Positions 45,052-54,620 of a stretch of 64,000 bases of DNA are shown here, piece after piece. How positions within the stretch are numbered: the stretch's first letter is position 1; every line of letters begins with the position of its first letter. Where the stretch lies: the NCBI RefSeq assembly GCF_008123425.1, contig NZ_VSSS01000057.1, forward strand, positions 1-64,000. The letters are read 5' to 3'. Source of the stretch: Bradyrhizobium rifense (lineage in GTDB: Bacteria; Pseudomonadota; Alphaproteobacteria; Rhizobiales; Xanthobacteraceae). Both the position numbers and the translations under genes were made by a program. The notes below the pieces were generated by a model that saw only the letters and a program-made list of their open reading frames with translations, was not told the origin of the DNA and ran no database searches.

Positions 45052-45618
45052 CTAGATCGTCCCGCCGCCGGCGAAGATTTCGACGACAACGGCGCGATTG
45101 GCGGCCTTGTTCATCGCGGTCGTGTTGTCCTGCAGATACTCGTAGTGTGAAGCGGGCTTGACGGCGAAGACGCGCGAGCGGGCGCTTGGGCCGAATAGGT
45201 GAAAGACGTTCTTGGCCCGGCCCGTGCGCAGGAAGATGTTGTTCCGCTCGCCGCCGGTGCTGTCGCTGTATCCGACGATCTGGAACTGCAACGACTTGTC
45301 GGTCTCGAATCGGATGAGCTGCGCTGCCAACAGCGGATCGCGCTTGGCGATGTTCTTGAGATGCCGCCAGTCGACGCCGAAATCCCAGATGATGAGATAT
45401 TGGCAGATGCCGGCCGGCGGGACCAGACTGACGTCCACACCGAGATGGCCGACCTCGGTGCGGGACGTCGCGACTTCATTGGCCAGGTAGGAAAAGACGG
45501 CGGCGCTGTAAACCTTGGCAAGCGACGAGCACCGCAGTTGCGGCGCCGCCATATTCGGCATCTGTTCCACCGGGCCCGGCGGCGTGTATTGCGGCAGTGG
45601 CTGCGGCGCGCGTCCCAT
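45052..45618 (-). CDS. OmpA-like domain protein without signal peptide
   Basis: 188 residues starting at an ATG preceded by GGGAG. The first 20 residues are Pro-rich, and no export signal is visible. The C-terminal half has an OmpA-like pattern: LQFQIVGYSDSTGG, a helix with RTGRAKNVFHLFG, and NRAVVVEIF near the end. OmpA-like domains bind peptidoglycan, which is odd for a protein without a normal export signal. It is convergent with the zinc-protease-like gene, with 37 bp between stop codons. Confidence 0.65.
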   Translation of the reverse strand: MGRAPQPLPQYTPPGPVEQMPNMAAPQLRCSSLAKVYSAAVFSYLANEVATSRTEVGHLGVDVSLVPPAGICQYLIIWDFGVDWRHLKNIAKRDPLLAAQLIRFETDKSLQFQIVGYSDSTGGERNNIFLRTGRAKNVFHLFGPSARSRVFAVKPASHYEYLQDNTTAMNKAANRAVVVEIFAGGGTI

Positions 45619-46161
45619 GGCAATTTCTCCCGTCGCTGGTGTGGCCTGCCCCGCCGAGGACTGGAGGGAGCGTCGGCTCCCACCACGGCTATGACTAGTA
45701 GTGACGTGAGCGGTCGGGGAAGTTCAAAGGCGAGGTGCGGGCAAAAGTCATTCCGTGGCGATGCGCCGGCCAAGATGCGAAAAGCTCAAGTGAGCAAATC
45801 GGGGCCGCCATGCCTCGATGAGGGGAGCTAGTGGAGAAGCGCCCCACTTCTCCGATGGACCAGAAGCGACATGCTGCGGTTTATTCGGCAGGGTTCCTTG
45901 CGCGATATAGGCAATATCGAATGGCTTCGCCGCGACATGCGATAAAATCAACGCCGCCTACGCTCATTTGCTGAAAACCACGGAATGTCTTATGGCTTCG
46001 CTTTCACCAACTTCGACGGCATCGATCGCACCTCAAGTAGCTGACGGAAAATCTGAGGGCGAGGATGAACCGACATAACTTTCAGAGCGACCCATCGACA
46101 GGATCTTTCGATCTGAGTTTTACCCCTTCCGCATCGGCCTCTCCGTTGGGAGATAATCAAC
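45619..46161. other. intergenic region, possible remnant sequence
   Basis: About 540 bp without a gene I can support. A 67-codon minus-strand frame at 45748-45951 has protein-like composition but no family recognised and no good start, and may be a degenerate leftover. Confidence 0.35.
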
Positions 46162-47181
46162 ATGGCATCACCCGGGAAAATCCAGGAGTACGGGTCGCGG
46201 GGACCAGATACGATTGCGGCGAAGTTATTCAACTTTGAAGTCGGCAAGTTCGCCATAAAGTCGGAACATTCCAACTGGCTGAATAGTGTCGTCGCTCCGA
46301 AATTGAAGGCCGGAGGAAGCCTTACAATTATAGGACTTGCGAGTCGTACCGGCAGCGACAGTTTCAACATGCAATTGTCGCAAAATAGGCTGCAGGCCGT
46401 AGTTGATTTGCTTCGCAAGCAAGTGACCAACGACTTCAAAATTGCGCTTGAGGTGGCGAAAGGGGAGCGCGCGGCTATGTATGCAGGTGAAATGGATGGG
46501 GTGGAAAACGAAAGCTGGCGCGGTGTCATCATCTCAGTTTGGAATAAACCGGAGCCACCACCGCCACCGCCACCACCGCCGCCTCAACCGAGACCTCAAT
46601 CAGAGCCGGAGGAACGCAAATTCTTCAAGCGTTGGCTGGGCTTCGGCGTCAAGTCTGGCGGACAGTTGATATTCGGCGGCGTCGAGAGCACTACCGCGTA
46701 CGTCGTGAACTTAGGAGATTTGGAGACCTTCGATCTCGAGATCATTAGCAGGCGCTTGGGAGTGGGCCTTGGAGGCAGCGGAGGGGTCGTTGCTGTTATC
46801 GGCTTTGGCTTCAGTGTTCCAGAAGAGTTGCATCGTAGATCCGTAAGGGACTGGGGCGTCAATGTCGCACTTACCGAAAAGCTAATATCGAAATCAGCGC
46901 TACAATCGATCCATAACAGCAAGTACTTCATCGATGGCTTCAAAAACGGTAAATACGTGGCGCCCGCGCTAAATGCGCGAAACACCTTTACGGCTATTGG
47001 CTTACTTCAGAACGTAAGAAATGCACTCCACACGCTGTACGGAGGACTCGAGGCAGCCAAGGGCTCGGGCGTCATTGTGCTTGACTTGCCGCTTTTAGGT
47101 GTGGGACTTGAATTGTCTGCTTTCCGGACGTACGGAACTATGTACGTCTCGAATGCTTCCCAGTGGATTGGACCGCTTTAA
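46162..47181 (+). CDS. OmpA-like domain protein with polyproline linker and glycine-rich C-terminus
   Basis: 339 residues without a signal peptide. Residues about 20-130 form an OmpA-like domain (SLTIIGLASRTGSDS, LSQNRLQAVVDLL). A run of about ten prolines near 135 leads to a C-terminal part of about 190 residues rich in Gly, Val and Leu, with hydrophobic stretches such as LGGSGGVVAVIGFGF. I do not recognise this second domain. The gene uses TTA leucine codons several times and is less GC-rich than its neighbours, suggesting recent transfer. It ends next to a transposase remnant. A GGAG-like site upstream of the ATG is present (TTGGGAGATAATCAAC). Confidence 0.65.
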   Translation: MASPGKIQEYGSRGPDTIAAKLFNFEVGKFAIKSEHSNWLNSVVAPKLKAGGSLTIIGLASRTGSDSFNMQLSQNRLQAVVDLLRKQVTNDFKIALEVAKGERAAMYAGEMDGVENESWRGVIISVWNKPEPPPPPPPPPPQPRPQSEPEERKFFKRWLGFGVKSGGQLIFGGVESTTAYVVNLGDLETFDLEIISRRLGVGLGGSGGVVAVIGFGFSVPEELHRRSVRDWGVNVALTEKLISKSALQSIHNSKYFIDGFKNGKYVAPALNARNTFTAIGLLQNVRNALHTLYGGLEAAKGSGVIVLDLPLLGVGLELSAFRTYGTMYVSNASQWIGPL

Positions 47182-47199
47182 AGGCTCGGACGAGACGCG

Positions 47200-47508
47200 C
47201 CAAAGCCTCTCCGTTGGCGCAGAGAATTTATAGCGATACGGCAATCGCTCTCCTGCCGGACAACGATAGGCGTCTTCCTCCAGCAAATAGACAAAGTCCT
47301 GCTTACCGAAGCGTCCGTCTGACTTGGCGCCCGACGTCATCGGCTTGGGCAGAGTTGCCGTGATGCCGACTTCGTGGCAGGCGAGGATCTCCGGGCTGCT
47401 GAAGTAGCCACGATCGACAAGGGCCTCGAGCGTCTCGGTCTTCAGAACAGCCTTCGCCTGCCTGGCCATGTTGGCAAGTTGTGCCCGATCTGAGCCGCTG
47501 TCCGTCAC
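47200..47508 (-). pseudogene. IS1182-family transposase fragment
   Basis: About 95 residues resemble the middle of IS1182-type transposases: GSDRAQLANMARQAK, VDRGYFSSPEILACHE, SGAKSDGRFGKQDFVYL and YRCPAGERLPYRY. Both the N-terminal and the C-terminal DDE parts are missing, so it is not functional. No inverted repeat ends were found. It marks an old insertion or rearrangement at the right end of the T6SS/caspase region. Confidence 0.8.
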
Positions 47509-47889
47509 CTCAGACGCATCAGCGGGGTGCGTCTCGAGCGTTGTGGTAGCAAAGAACTTCCGGAGCTGGAGACTTACCCAGTCTGAAGCTTATTGCGACG
47601 ACGTATCGCCGCTTGGGTTTATGGCGCGTTCGGAGGGCGGACTCATTTACTGTGATTTCAACGGGTTACGTTGGACAACAGCAAGCTTTGGTGCATTTCG
47701 CGCTCAAAAGTGCCCTTTGGCCCGCCCCTCCGAAAAGGAGCCCTGCCCTAAGCGATGTCAGGCTGGCCCATCGGCCACGGCTATCGCCGCAGGTTGAAGC
47801 GCGCTTTGTTCTACGCAGGACCGTTCTAGGCTTGTCTCGCGACGGCGCGGAGCATCTCGCTCGAGGCGATACCCCCGCCCTGCAAGCGG

Positions 47890-47928
47890 TCGGGGGGTTC
47901 GAGTCGGGAGAGCGACTCGCACCCCCGA
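47890..47928. repeat. extended hairpin
   Basis: CGAGTCG at 47900-47906 pairs with CGACTCG at 47913-47919 around a GGAGAG loop. The outer bases TCGGGGG and ACCCCCGA extend the pairing. No T-run follows on either strand, so a role as terminator is doubtful. Confidence 0.5.
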
Positions 47929-47994
47929 CAAGCGAGCTATTCACTATCAAAGCAAAACCAGGACAGCCGGCAGCGATCGTCTCCCCCAGGGCAT

Positions 47995-48128
47995 ACTGAT
48001 AAGGTCTGTGTAATTTTCTTATCAGTCTGCCACTGACTCCATTTCAGCTACTACCTTATCAGTCGGCCAACTGACTCCGTTTGCTCAAAACCTTCTCAGC
48101 TCAAGATCTGACTCCGTTCCGTATAATT
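47995..48128. repeat. degenerate 37-bp direct repeats with inverted repeat
   Basis: Three units begin at 48018, 48055 and 48092, each with CTTATCAG or CTTCTCAG followed by CTGACTCC about 15 bases later. ACTGATAAGGT at 47995-48005 is the exact reverse complement of ACCTTATCAGT at 48053-48063. The units are decayed, and no cas gene is near, so this is not a CRISPR array. Confidence 0.55.
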
Positions 48129-48626
48129 TCCAATCAGGACTCCCGTTCGATTTCGTATCCGGTAGCCATCAAGACCGACCTGTGTCGTGCGAATCCGCAC
48201 ATAGGCGCCACAGCGGCAGATATTACATGCCATGGCCGCATCGATTACGGAATCGGAACTGGGTGTTGTCGCGAGCAATGTGTTGGCTCACTGATCTGAG
48301 CTCTGGCCTCGTGTATTTCTTTATGGTCGCCTACGAACCGATTGCTCGTTAGCTGTTCTGAGCGACCATTAGTTGTTTCTAGCACGCGGATAATACAGCC
48401 TGGGACAATTCGCGCGCGATGATCCTGACGCAGGTTCTCGTGGTAGCAAGAAGCTATTAAGCCGAGCCACGGTCCGCATCAATATTCGCGGTCACGGCTC
48501 GTAAAATGACCAGTTGCTGATCGAGACGCCCACCGGATGAGGATGGGTTTCGAAGACCCTCGTCGTATTCGGGGGCCTTCATGGCCACCATACAAACACC
48601 CTCTGTTATCACAGGAACCGAATCAC

Positions 48627-50270
48627 TCAGGCGTAGAGTGTGGCGAGGGATTCGTGAAGCTTTTGCGCTAGAGGAGAGGCGGCATACTTATCGGTGACGA
48701 CTTCAACGTAGACGCCGGTACCGCAGGATTCCGCGCTCCTGATAGCTTCATCAAGTTCGCCGCATGTCGTGACACGCGTCGTCATCCAGCCATCGCACCC
48801 GAGCGCCTCCGGAAGTTTGTGATAATGCCATCGCGCAACATCGTTGTAGGAGCTTTCTGGATCTTTGCAGAGCAATCGCTCGATGAGGTAGCCGTCGTTA
48901 TTGAGGACGAAGATGATCGGTTTCAGGCCAAAGCGGTGGAATTGGCCAACCTCTTGCGCCGTCAATTGATGCGAGCCATCGCCGGTAATAAGGATGAGGC
49001 GCTTGCCGGGAGACGCCAACGCCGCGCCAAAAGCAGCCGGCGTTGCCCATCCGATCGAACCCCAGAGTGTTTCATTGTGGAAGGTCGACCCCTTCGGCAT
49101 TTTCGCAAAAGCGAGCCCCATAGAGCTTGTTCCGGTCTCGGTGACAAGGACGTCGCCTTCCTTCAGCATACTCTCCCAGCGCGCATAGAGATAATCGACT
49201 GTGATTGGATCACCAGGCTTTCCGACTGGTCTGCCCAATCCCTGTGGTTTCGGCGCATTCATGATGCTCTTCCGCTCGATCCGCTTCACAAGTTCGACGA
49301 GAACGTCCTTCATCTCTACGCTATTGAAAAGCGCTTCGCCGACACGGACGCTGTGATGTTGGATGCTAATGCTCTTCGATCGCTCGATCTTTGCTGTGAA
49401 AGAGCCGCTGTTGAAGTCTGTGAGCATTGCTCCAATGCCGATCACCAGGTCGCGACCTTCGACGAACGCACGAACATCCTCATTCATCAGCGCGCCGTCG
49501 TACATTCCGACATATTGCGGTATCGTCTCGTCAAGGACACTTTTGTCCCACAGCATGGTGGCAAACGGCAGGTTCGACGTCGTGATCAGGTCTCGCGCCT
49601 GCGCGTTCAAACCGACCCTCGACAAAAGATACCCTGGCAACACGCATGCGGTCTCGGCTTTGGACAAAGCTGCCAAAATAGCGCTGCACGCGGCTGCAAG
49701 TGCGCCGGGATCAGACTTCGGCTCTGGCCGTGGCTGCGCGCTGCCGATAACAGGGGCGATCGCATAGTCGGTTGGAAATGCCATATACACAGGTTGGCGG
49801 TGATACAGGGCCGCCGCGATCAATCGCTCGGTCTCCTCCGCACAATTTTCTGGTGTCATGATAGTCTTGGCGCAGACGACCGGCTCGGCCATCTTGTAAA
49901 AAAGCTCGAACTCGCCGTTACCCAGCGTGTGATGAACCGGTCGACGTCCCGCCTGAGTTCGGCTGGCCGGCATGCCCACTAAGTGAAAGATCGGTAGCTT
50001 TTCTGCGTAGGCCCCGGCTATGCCGTTGATCGCGCTCAACTCGCCCACGCCGTACGTGGTGCAAAGCGCCGCCGTTCCATGGATGCGCGCATAGCCGTCA
50101 GCCGCATACGCCGCATTCAACTCATTGGAGCTGCCAACCCAGCGCACTGCTTTGCTATTGACGACGGCATCATCAATCGGAAACGCGAAGTCACCAGCAA
50201 CGCCGAAGACATCTCTGATCCCAACATCCTGAAGGCGCGATAGTACATGCTCTATGACTGTCTTGCTCAT
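48627..50270 (-). CDS. TPP-dependent 2-keto acid decarboxylase (pyruvate/indolepyruvate type)
   Basis: 547 residues from the ATG at 50270, preceded by GGAAGG; an ATG four codons earlier lacks it. The fold is complete: glutamate in SSNELNAAYAADGYAR, the HHTLGNG histidine pair typical of pyruvate and indolepyruvate decarboxylases, and the TPP/Mg motif ITGDGSHQLTAQE to LNNDGYLIE near 430-465. It converts a 2-keto acid to an aldehyde and CO2. Substrate (pyruvate, phenylpyruvate or indole-3-pyruvate) cannot be read from the sequence; if indolepyruvate, it would be an auxin-forming enzyme (ipdC) as in plant-associated bacteria. Confidence 0.88.
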   Translation of the reverse strand: MSKTVIEHVLSRLQDVGIRDVFGVAGDFAFPIDDAVVNSKAVRWVGSSNELNAAYAADGYARIHGTAALCTTYGVGELSAINGIAGAYAEKLPIFHLVGMPASRTQAGRRPVHHTLGNGEFELFYKMAEPVVCAKTIMTPENCAEETERLIAAALYHRQPVYMAFPTDYAIAPVIGSAQPRPEPKSDPGALAAACSAILAALSKAETACVLPGYLLSRVGLNAQARDLITTSNLPFATMLWDKSVLDETIPQYVGMYDGALMNEDVRAFVEGRDLVIGIGAMLTDFNSGSFTAKIERSKSISIQHHSVRVGEALFNSVEMKDVLVELVKRIERKSIMNAPKPQGLGRPVGKPGDPITVDYLYARWESMLKEGDVLVTETGTSSMGLAFAKMPKGSTFHNETLWGSIGWATPAAFGAALASPGKRLILITGDGSHQLTAQEVGQFHRFGLKPIIFVLNNDGYLIERLLCKDPESSYNDVARWHYHKLPEALGCDGWMTTRVTTCGELDEAIRSAESCGTGVYVEVVTDKYAASPLAQKLHESLATLYA

Positions 50271-50899
50271 TGCGCCTTCCATTCGTTGGTTGTGAATTTA
50301 CGTTTCGATTCCATTCTGGCGATCCGTCGGCACTTTGCCGCGTGCGTCGCAAAGATCTTGCTCTACGGGGCCGCAGGCCTGCAGTCCCGACGGGGGCGGT
50401 CGTTCTGGGGTACGAATGCTCATAGGATCCGCCTTTATGAATACCTTCGGCACCAGCGACAATACGCGCTGCAGCGGTTGAGGAACATTGGCCTGTAGCA
50501 ACAGATACCCCGCGCGGGCAACGGCACATTGCCGCTGACCGTCGCGTGTGTAATTTCTTTCAAGGCCTCTGAGTACGGCATCTCGTGCTTACGATCCGAC
50601 AATACGGAAGATAGCGATTCTATCCTTCTCCCGTCTTTGTGGTTCATGCGGTCGTTTTGGCCAAAATGCGGTGTTTTGATTTCGAGGGCCCTGTTTGCCT
50701 ACCACACCGCCAACGTCAAAGCCCGCTGAGCGGCCGTCATGGTTGGTGCGACCGCAGCACGTCCTTTGGAGTGTCGAACGACTTTCTTCCGCCGTCGATT
50801 GCCTTGCCGTCGTCCACTCCAGGTGGAAATGTTGGGAGCACCGCACGACCAGAGAGCAGGCACCGGCGTCTTCCTCGCGGGATTGCCAGACATCTGGGC
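50271..50899. other. intergenic region, no gene recognised
   Basis: About 630 bp upstream of the decarboxylase gene. Short open frames on both strands have no recognisable content. The decarboxylase promoter is expected in the left part. Confidence 0.4.
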
Positions 50900-51295
50900 T
50901 CATTGGCGCCGGGGTAGTGTGTAGAGGCGGCCCGTCGCTTCGAGATCCTCCACACGCCATTCTCCGCCGACGCCTGCGATCATCCACCTCAATAACACCC
51001 AGAGATCGGCGTCGACTTCAGGATCATTCAGCGGCTCAAGCGCATCAGGCAGTGCGTAGATCTCGATGCCATCCGGAAACGGTTCTCCGCTGCGGCCGAT
51101 AAAGACGAGCGCGTAGGTCATTCCCGACGGCGCCCGTACGTGACCGGGACGCGAGAGCCCGCTCGTGTCGAGCGCAAACTGCCGGACGAAGAACTCGCGA
51201 AATTCCGGGTAATGCCCGATGCGGTCTTCGACGAGTACGAGCGCCCGTCGCGTGCCTTCGAGTACAGGATTTTCGATGACTTGAATCGCCGTCAT
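50900..51295 (-). CDS. small protein of unknown function
   Basis: 131 residues, soluble, no signal peptide. Segments such as GRSGEPFPDGIEIYALPDALEP suggest a compact alpha/beta domain, but I do not recognise a family. Its ATG overlaps the stop of the dehalogenase-like gene (ATGA), so the two are translationally coupled and probably functionally linked. Confidence 0.6.
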   Translation of the reverse strand: MTAIQVIENPVLEGTRRALVLVEDRIGHYPEFREFFVRQFALDTSGLSRPGHVRAPSGMTYALVFIGRSGEPFPDGIEIYALPDALEPLNDPEVDADLWVLLRWMIAGVGGEWRVEDLEATGRLYTLPRRQ

Positions 51296-52215
51296 GAGTG
51301 CCTTCCGTCGATGCAGTCCAGGAAACGGTTGATCTTGCCCGCAATTTCCTCGCCGGAGTCCTCCTGAAGGAAATGCCGGCCCGTCACAAGCTCGGGTCCT
51401 TCCGCATGCGGCAGGAGGTCCTTGAAACGGGTCGCGAACGTCTTGTGGTCGAACACCTCATCCTCCCTCCCCCAGATGAGCATGGTCGGGAGCTTCGACT
51501 TCCTCAGCTCGCGCTCGAGCCACTCGAAACGTGCCAGGCCGCGGGCGCTTTCATCCACGGGAATCCACCGCGGCCAGGCCCACGTGAGGAGACGCGAGCC
51601 CGGATCCGGCAGGATGTCCTCATAGACGCTTTGGGATTCCGCCCTGAATTTCTTTCGATCGACCACCGACAGGTACATGCCGCGACCGGCAAGTGCGTTG
51701 TGACGTCCGAGAAGGTAGGGGCCGACGAGGGGGGCGTGCATCATGCGCCAGGGAAAGATGCGCTTGTGGAACTCGGCCGGCGGCAGCGGCCATGCCCATG
51801 TGCTCATAATGACCAGAGCGCGCACGCGGTCGGGATTGGAGAGCGCAAACCCAAGACCGGTGGGCCCGCCCCAATCATGAGAGACCATCGTCGCGTTGCG
51901 TATGTCGAGTTGCCGCAGCAAACCGGTCAGGTTCGCGATATGTCCGTCGAGCGTATGCGCCTGCTCGCGCACCGGCTTCTCGGACAAGCCGAAACCGACC
52001 ATGTCCGGGACGATCACCCGCCTACCTCCCGCGGTCAGCGGTTTCACGAACTTTCGGTACAGGAAACCCCATGCTGGATTCCCATGAAGGAGAACGACGG
52101 GATCGCCCGCGCCCTCGTCGATGTAGTGCATGCGCCAGCCGTTGACCTTCTTGAACTTCGGCTCGTAAGGCCATTGCTCGTGCGGGAACCGCAGCGCTCC
52201 GCCCGACAACTCCAT
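51292..52215 (-). CDS. haloalkane-dehalogenase-like alpha/beta hydrolase
   Basis: 307 residues from the ATG at 52215, with GGGAG seven bases upstream; the open frame extends further but without protein character. The nucleophile is Asp114 in VSHDWGGPTG, the oxyanion region is HGNPAWGFLYR at 44-54, and the base histidine lies in VTGRHFLQEDSGEE near the C-terminus. These match haloalkane dehalogenases and close relatives, which replace halide by hydroxyl. Activity is not proven, because relatives hydrolyse epoxides or other substrates. It follows the propeller gene by 11 bp and overlaps the next gene. Confidence 0.8.
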   Translation of the reverse strand: MELSGGALRFPHEQWPYEPKFKKVNGWRMHYIDEGAGDPVVLLHGNPAWGFLYRKFVKPLTAGGRRVIVPDMVGFGLSEKPVREQAHTLDGHIANLTGLLRQLDIRNATMVSHDWGGPTGLGFALSNPDRVRALVIMSTWAWPLPPAEFHKRIFPWRMMHAPLVGPYLLGRHNALAGRGMYLSVVDRKKFRAESQSVYEDILPDPGSRLLTWAWPRWIPVDESARGLARFEWLERELRKSKLPTMLIWGREDEVFDHKTFATRFKDLLPHAEGPELVTGRHFLQEDSGEEIAGKINRFLDCIDGRHS

Positions 52216-52226
52216 CCCATTTCTCC

Positions 52227-53054
52227 CTATCCAAAGAAGATCAACGCCTGGCCGTTGAGACCTGTCAAACTCACCACCGCGCCCAAAAATTTGCCAGTCG
52301 CGAAATCGAACGCGACGACTTCGTCCTGGGCCACGCAATACAGCTTCCCGTCCGGCCCAAACCTCAGGCCTCGCGGCTTCTTGAATCCAGTCCCGTGATC
52401 CGGAGCGAGGACACGAACGAGCTCGCCGGCGGCCCTATTGTATTCACGTACGGTCGTCACCGCATCGGCGGCCCCGAAGGGGTGCTCGCTACTCACGATC
52501 ACGTTTCCATTCGGTGCAATGGCAAGATCGAGCGGGCTTAAGGCGGGATCCTTCACCCTCCAGGACGACTTGATCGTCCGTTCCGGACTGAACGCCAGAA
52601 TCGTATTGTCGCCCGCGCCGCCCGGACCGATACCGGATGCGAGGAAGAGCGTGCCGTCCCGGCCGAATGCGAAGCCGCGCGGGAACGGGACCACCGGCGA
52701 CGGAAGCACGGCTTCGCCTGCTCGATCGAGCGTCGGCGAGAACGCCATTATCGTTCGCGCAGCGCGCAAGCCGACATAGTATCTGCCGTCGGGCCCGAAG
52801 TTGCCGCCGCCCGGATTCAGCCCTTGCAGCGCGCCTGTATCGCGCACAACGCGCCCCTTGTCGTCGAGCGCCAAAATGCGGTGCAAGCCGCTGTTCACGA
52901 ATAGCAAGGAGCCGTTGACGCCGAGGCCCCGAGGATCCGCAATCCGCGCATCCTCGCTGAAGGATCCGCGCGCCTCTCCGTTCTCGCCGAACGCCAGCAG
53001 TTTGCCGAAGCCCGAACCATTCGCGCCCGAAGCACTTGTGACGAGAAGAACCAT
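52227..53054 (-). CDS. NHL/SMP-30-type beta-propeller protein
   Basis: 275 residues from the ATG at 53054, preceded by GGGGATTGAG; an upstream extension to 53336 is not protein-like. At least five blades can be seen, for example DPRGLGVNGSLLFVNSG, GGNFGPDGRYYVG, PRGFAFGRDGTLFLASG, PLDLAIAPNGNVIVSSE and PRGLRFGPDGKLYCVA. No clear signal peptide. Such propellers bind ligands or act as lactonases. It lies 11 bp ahead of the dehalogenase-like gene, so a role in the same pathway is plausible. Confidence 0.75.
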   Translation of the reverse strand: MVLLVTSASGANGSGFGKLLAFGENGEARGSFSEDARIADPRGLGVNGSLLFVNSGLHRILALDDKGRVVRDTGALQGLNPGGGNFGPDGRYYVGLRAARTIMAFSPTLDRAGEAVLPSPVVPFPRGFAFGRDGTLFLASGIGPGGAGDNTILAFSPERTIKSSWRVKDPALSPLDLAIAPNGNVIVSSEHPFGAADAVTTVREYNRAAGELVRVLAPDHGTGFKKPRGLRFGPDGKLYCVAQDEVVAFDFATGKFLGAVVSLTGLNGQALIFFG

Positions 53055-53242
53055 CTCAATCCCCGCTGTTGCGAACCACCATCCGTTAGCGCAGCCCCTT
53101 TGATACGGCGCACCATCCGGGCCAGCCAGCTTCCAAATGGCGATAAACCTTATTCCCGCCTGGAATGAATCCCGAGGCCGATTGCGCCACCGTATCCGCG
53201 AAAGTAGCCACCAACCATCCGCAGGCGCGTGACCACTTGCAG

Positions 53243-53479
53243 CTACCCATCTCCGGTCAGCGTAACCACTAGTCTCCGGATGAAAGGTGCTGCGAAGAGC
53301 ACGGCCGGCAGCATGACTAACCAGGAGAAAAGCCACGACTGAATCCAGTAGGCAAGAACGTGCCCCGAGTCTACGAGAGGATAGCTAGCGATGGCCGCAG
53401 CGATCGCGCAGGTCAGGCCCGATTGCAAAATCCAAAAAACAAGATCGCTATATTTTCGCGGGATGGCCGACATACTCAC
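53243..53479 (-). CDS. small DUF2798 membrane protein
   Basis: 78 residues with two transmembrane helices at about 13-35 and 45-66 and the typical SWLVMLPAVLFAAPFIRRLV ending split between them. This matches DUF2798, a family of two-helix inner membrane proteins of unknown function. It lies between the propeller gene and the frameshifted SDR gene. Confidence 0.8.
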   Translation of the reverse strand: MSMSAIPRKYSDLVFWILQSGLTCAIAAAIASYPLVDSGHVLAYWIQSWLFSWLVMLPAVLFAAPFIRRLVVTLTGDG

Positions 53480-53503
53480 CTCGATGTATGATGCCTGATC
53501 TGA

Positions 53504-54620
53504 TTACTTCGGGCGTGCCGGCAAGAACTTGCGGTCAATCAGGGACTGAAGCGCGTTGCAGAACGAGCTCTCCGTATCAATCGTCCCCGCGAACCCGGCC
53601 TGACGAAGCTTAATGGTGCTCACGAACGCCCGCGGTCCCGCCGAGGCCCCGAAGGCGAATGCGAAGTCCGCATGTTGGTCCCCCTGGCCAACCAACTCCC
53701 GCAAGTTCTTCGAGCGAAGATCGTGCTTCGCGACGATGCGGTCCCAGACGTCGGCGTTGGCATTGAGGTACGCCGCAACGCTGGTCTGCTCGTCTGGGCC
53801 GGTTTCGACCCCGAGTGTTTCGGCCAAAGCCGGCCACGCATTGCACCACTCGAACACGTCGCCATTTGTGATGTTGAACGCCTCGTTGGCTGCCTGAGGC
53901 GACTGCGCAGCCCAGACCATCGCGTCGGACCACGAGATCGGCATCGGCAGCTTCCCAAACGAACGACGGACCGCCGGGAAAGCCAAACACCTCGCCCTTC
54001 TCACGGCGGATCGCCGCATAGGCGCCGATGGCAGGAAGGACGTTCAGTGCCCCTGGCGTAGGGCCAGTGACGAGCTGTGGGCGCAGCGCCGTGTACGCGA
54101 ACCCGTGACGGACGCCCATCTCGCGCACATAGGCTTCCTGGTCGAGAAAGAAGTTCGGGTGATCGCTGTGGGCATCTCGCTCGTGGGCTGGAATCGGGAT
54201 CGGATGTAGGTGCACGCCGTAGACCTTCGTTCCCTGCAGAATGCTAACGTGCTGGAAATTGGAAGCCTCGCGCACGATGGGTTCGACCACGTTGCGCAGC
54301 ATCGCGTTGTTGGTTTCGATCTGCTCCTTGCTCGACCATCCGGCAACCAGTTCGGGCTTCTCGTGGAGAGCCGCGTACGCGATATGCGTGACGTCAGTGA
54401 GCCGCCCGAACGCGGCACGGACATTTCTCTCGTCTCGCAGATCGACCGACAGGAAATCTACGCTGCGGCCGCTGAGGAGCTCCGGCTTGCGGCGAGAGAC
54501 GCCAATCACGTCCCATCCTGCGGAAAGGAATTTCTCGATGGCGGCACCTCCCAATAGGCCGCTGGCTCCAGTGATCAGGACTTTGTTCCGAACCGGCTTC
54601 TGCGACACGCTTGACGTCAT
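53504..54620 (-). pseudogene. frameshifted SDR-type NAD(P)-dependent reductase
   Basis: Two reading frames together make one atypical SDR of about 370 residues. The first, from the ATG at 54620, has the cofactor motif VLITGASGLLGGAA and continues through YGVHLHPIPIPAHE and YTALRPQLVTGP to VFGFPGGPSFVWEAADADLV. The second frame carries on with DAMVWAAQSPQAANEAFNITNGDVFEW to the stop at 53504. The shift lies near 53925-53940, where one extra G in CTCGTGGTCC would explain it. The product resembles PRISE-type reductases. Either the gene is dead or the base is a sequencing error. Confidence 0.8.

Larger units (their letters stand above)
47509..48626. other. non-coding region with repeats
   Basis: No gene is supported in this stretch. 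It holds a long hairpin at 47890-47928, an 11-bp inverted repeat with degenerate 37-bp repeats at 47995-48128, and otherwise nothing recognised. Confidence 0.5.

Noticed and set aside
45748..45951. Small minus-strand frame with protein-like composition
   Set aside because: Too short, no start signal, no recognised family; could be a remnant but cannot be supported.
47890..47928. GGTTCGAGTC in a hairpin, resembling a tRNA T-arm
   Set aside because: No matching acceptor, D or anticodon arms can be folded around it; the pairing forms one long hairpin instead.
48018..48128. Regular 37-bp repeats as a possible CRISPR array
   Set aside because: The repeats are directly adjacent without unique spacers, are degenerate, and no cas genes are near.
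48038..48299. Short open frames in the repeat-containing region
   Set aside because: They overlap decayed repeats and have no ribosome binding site or known domain.
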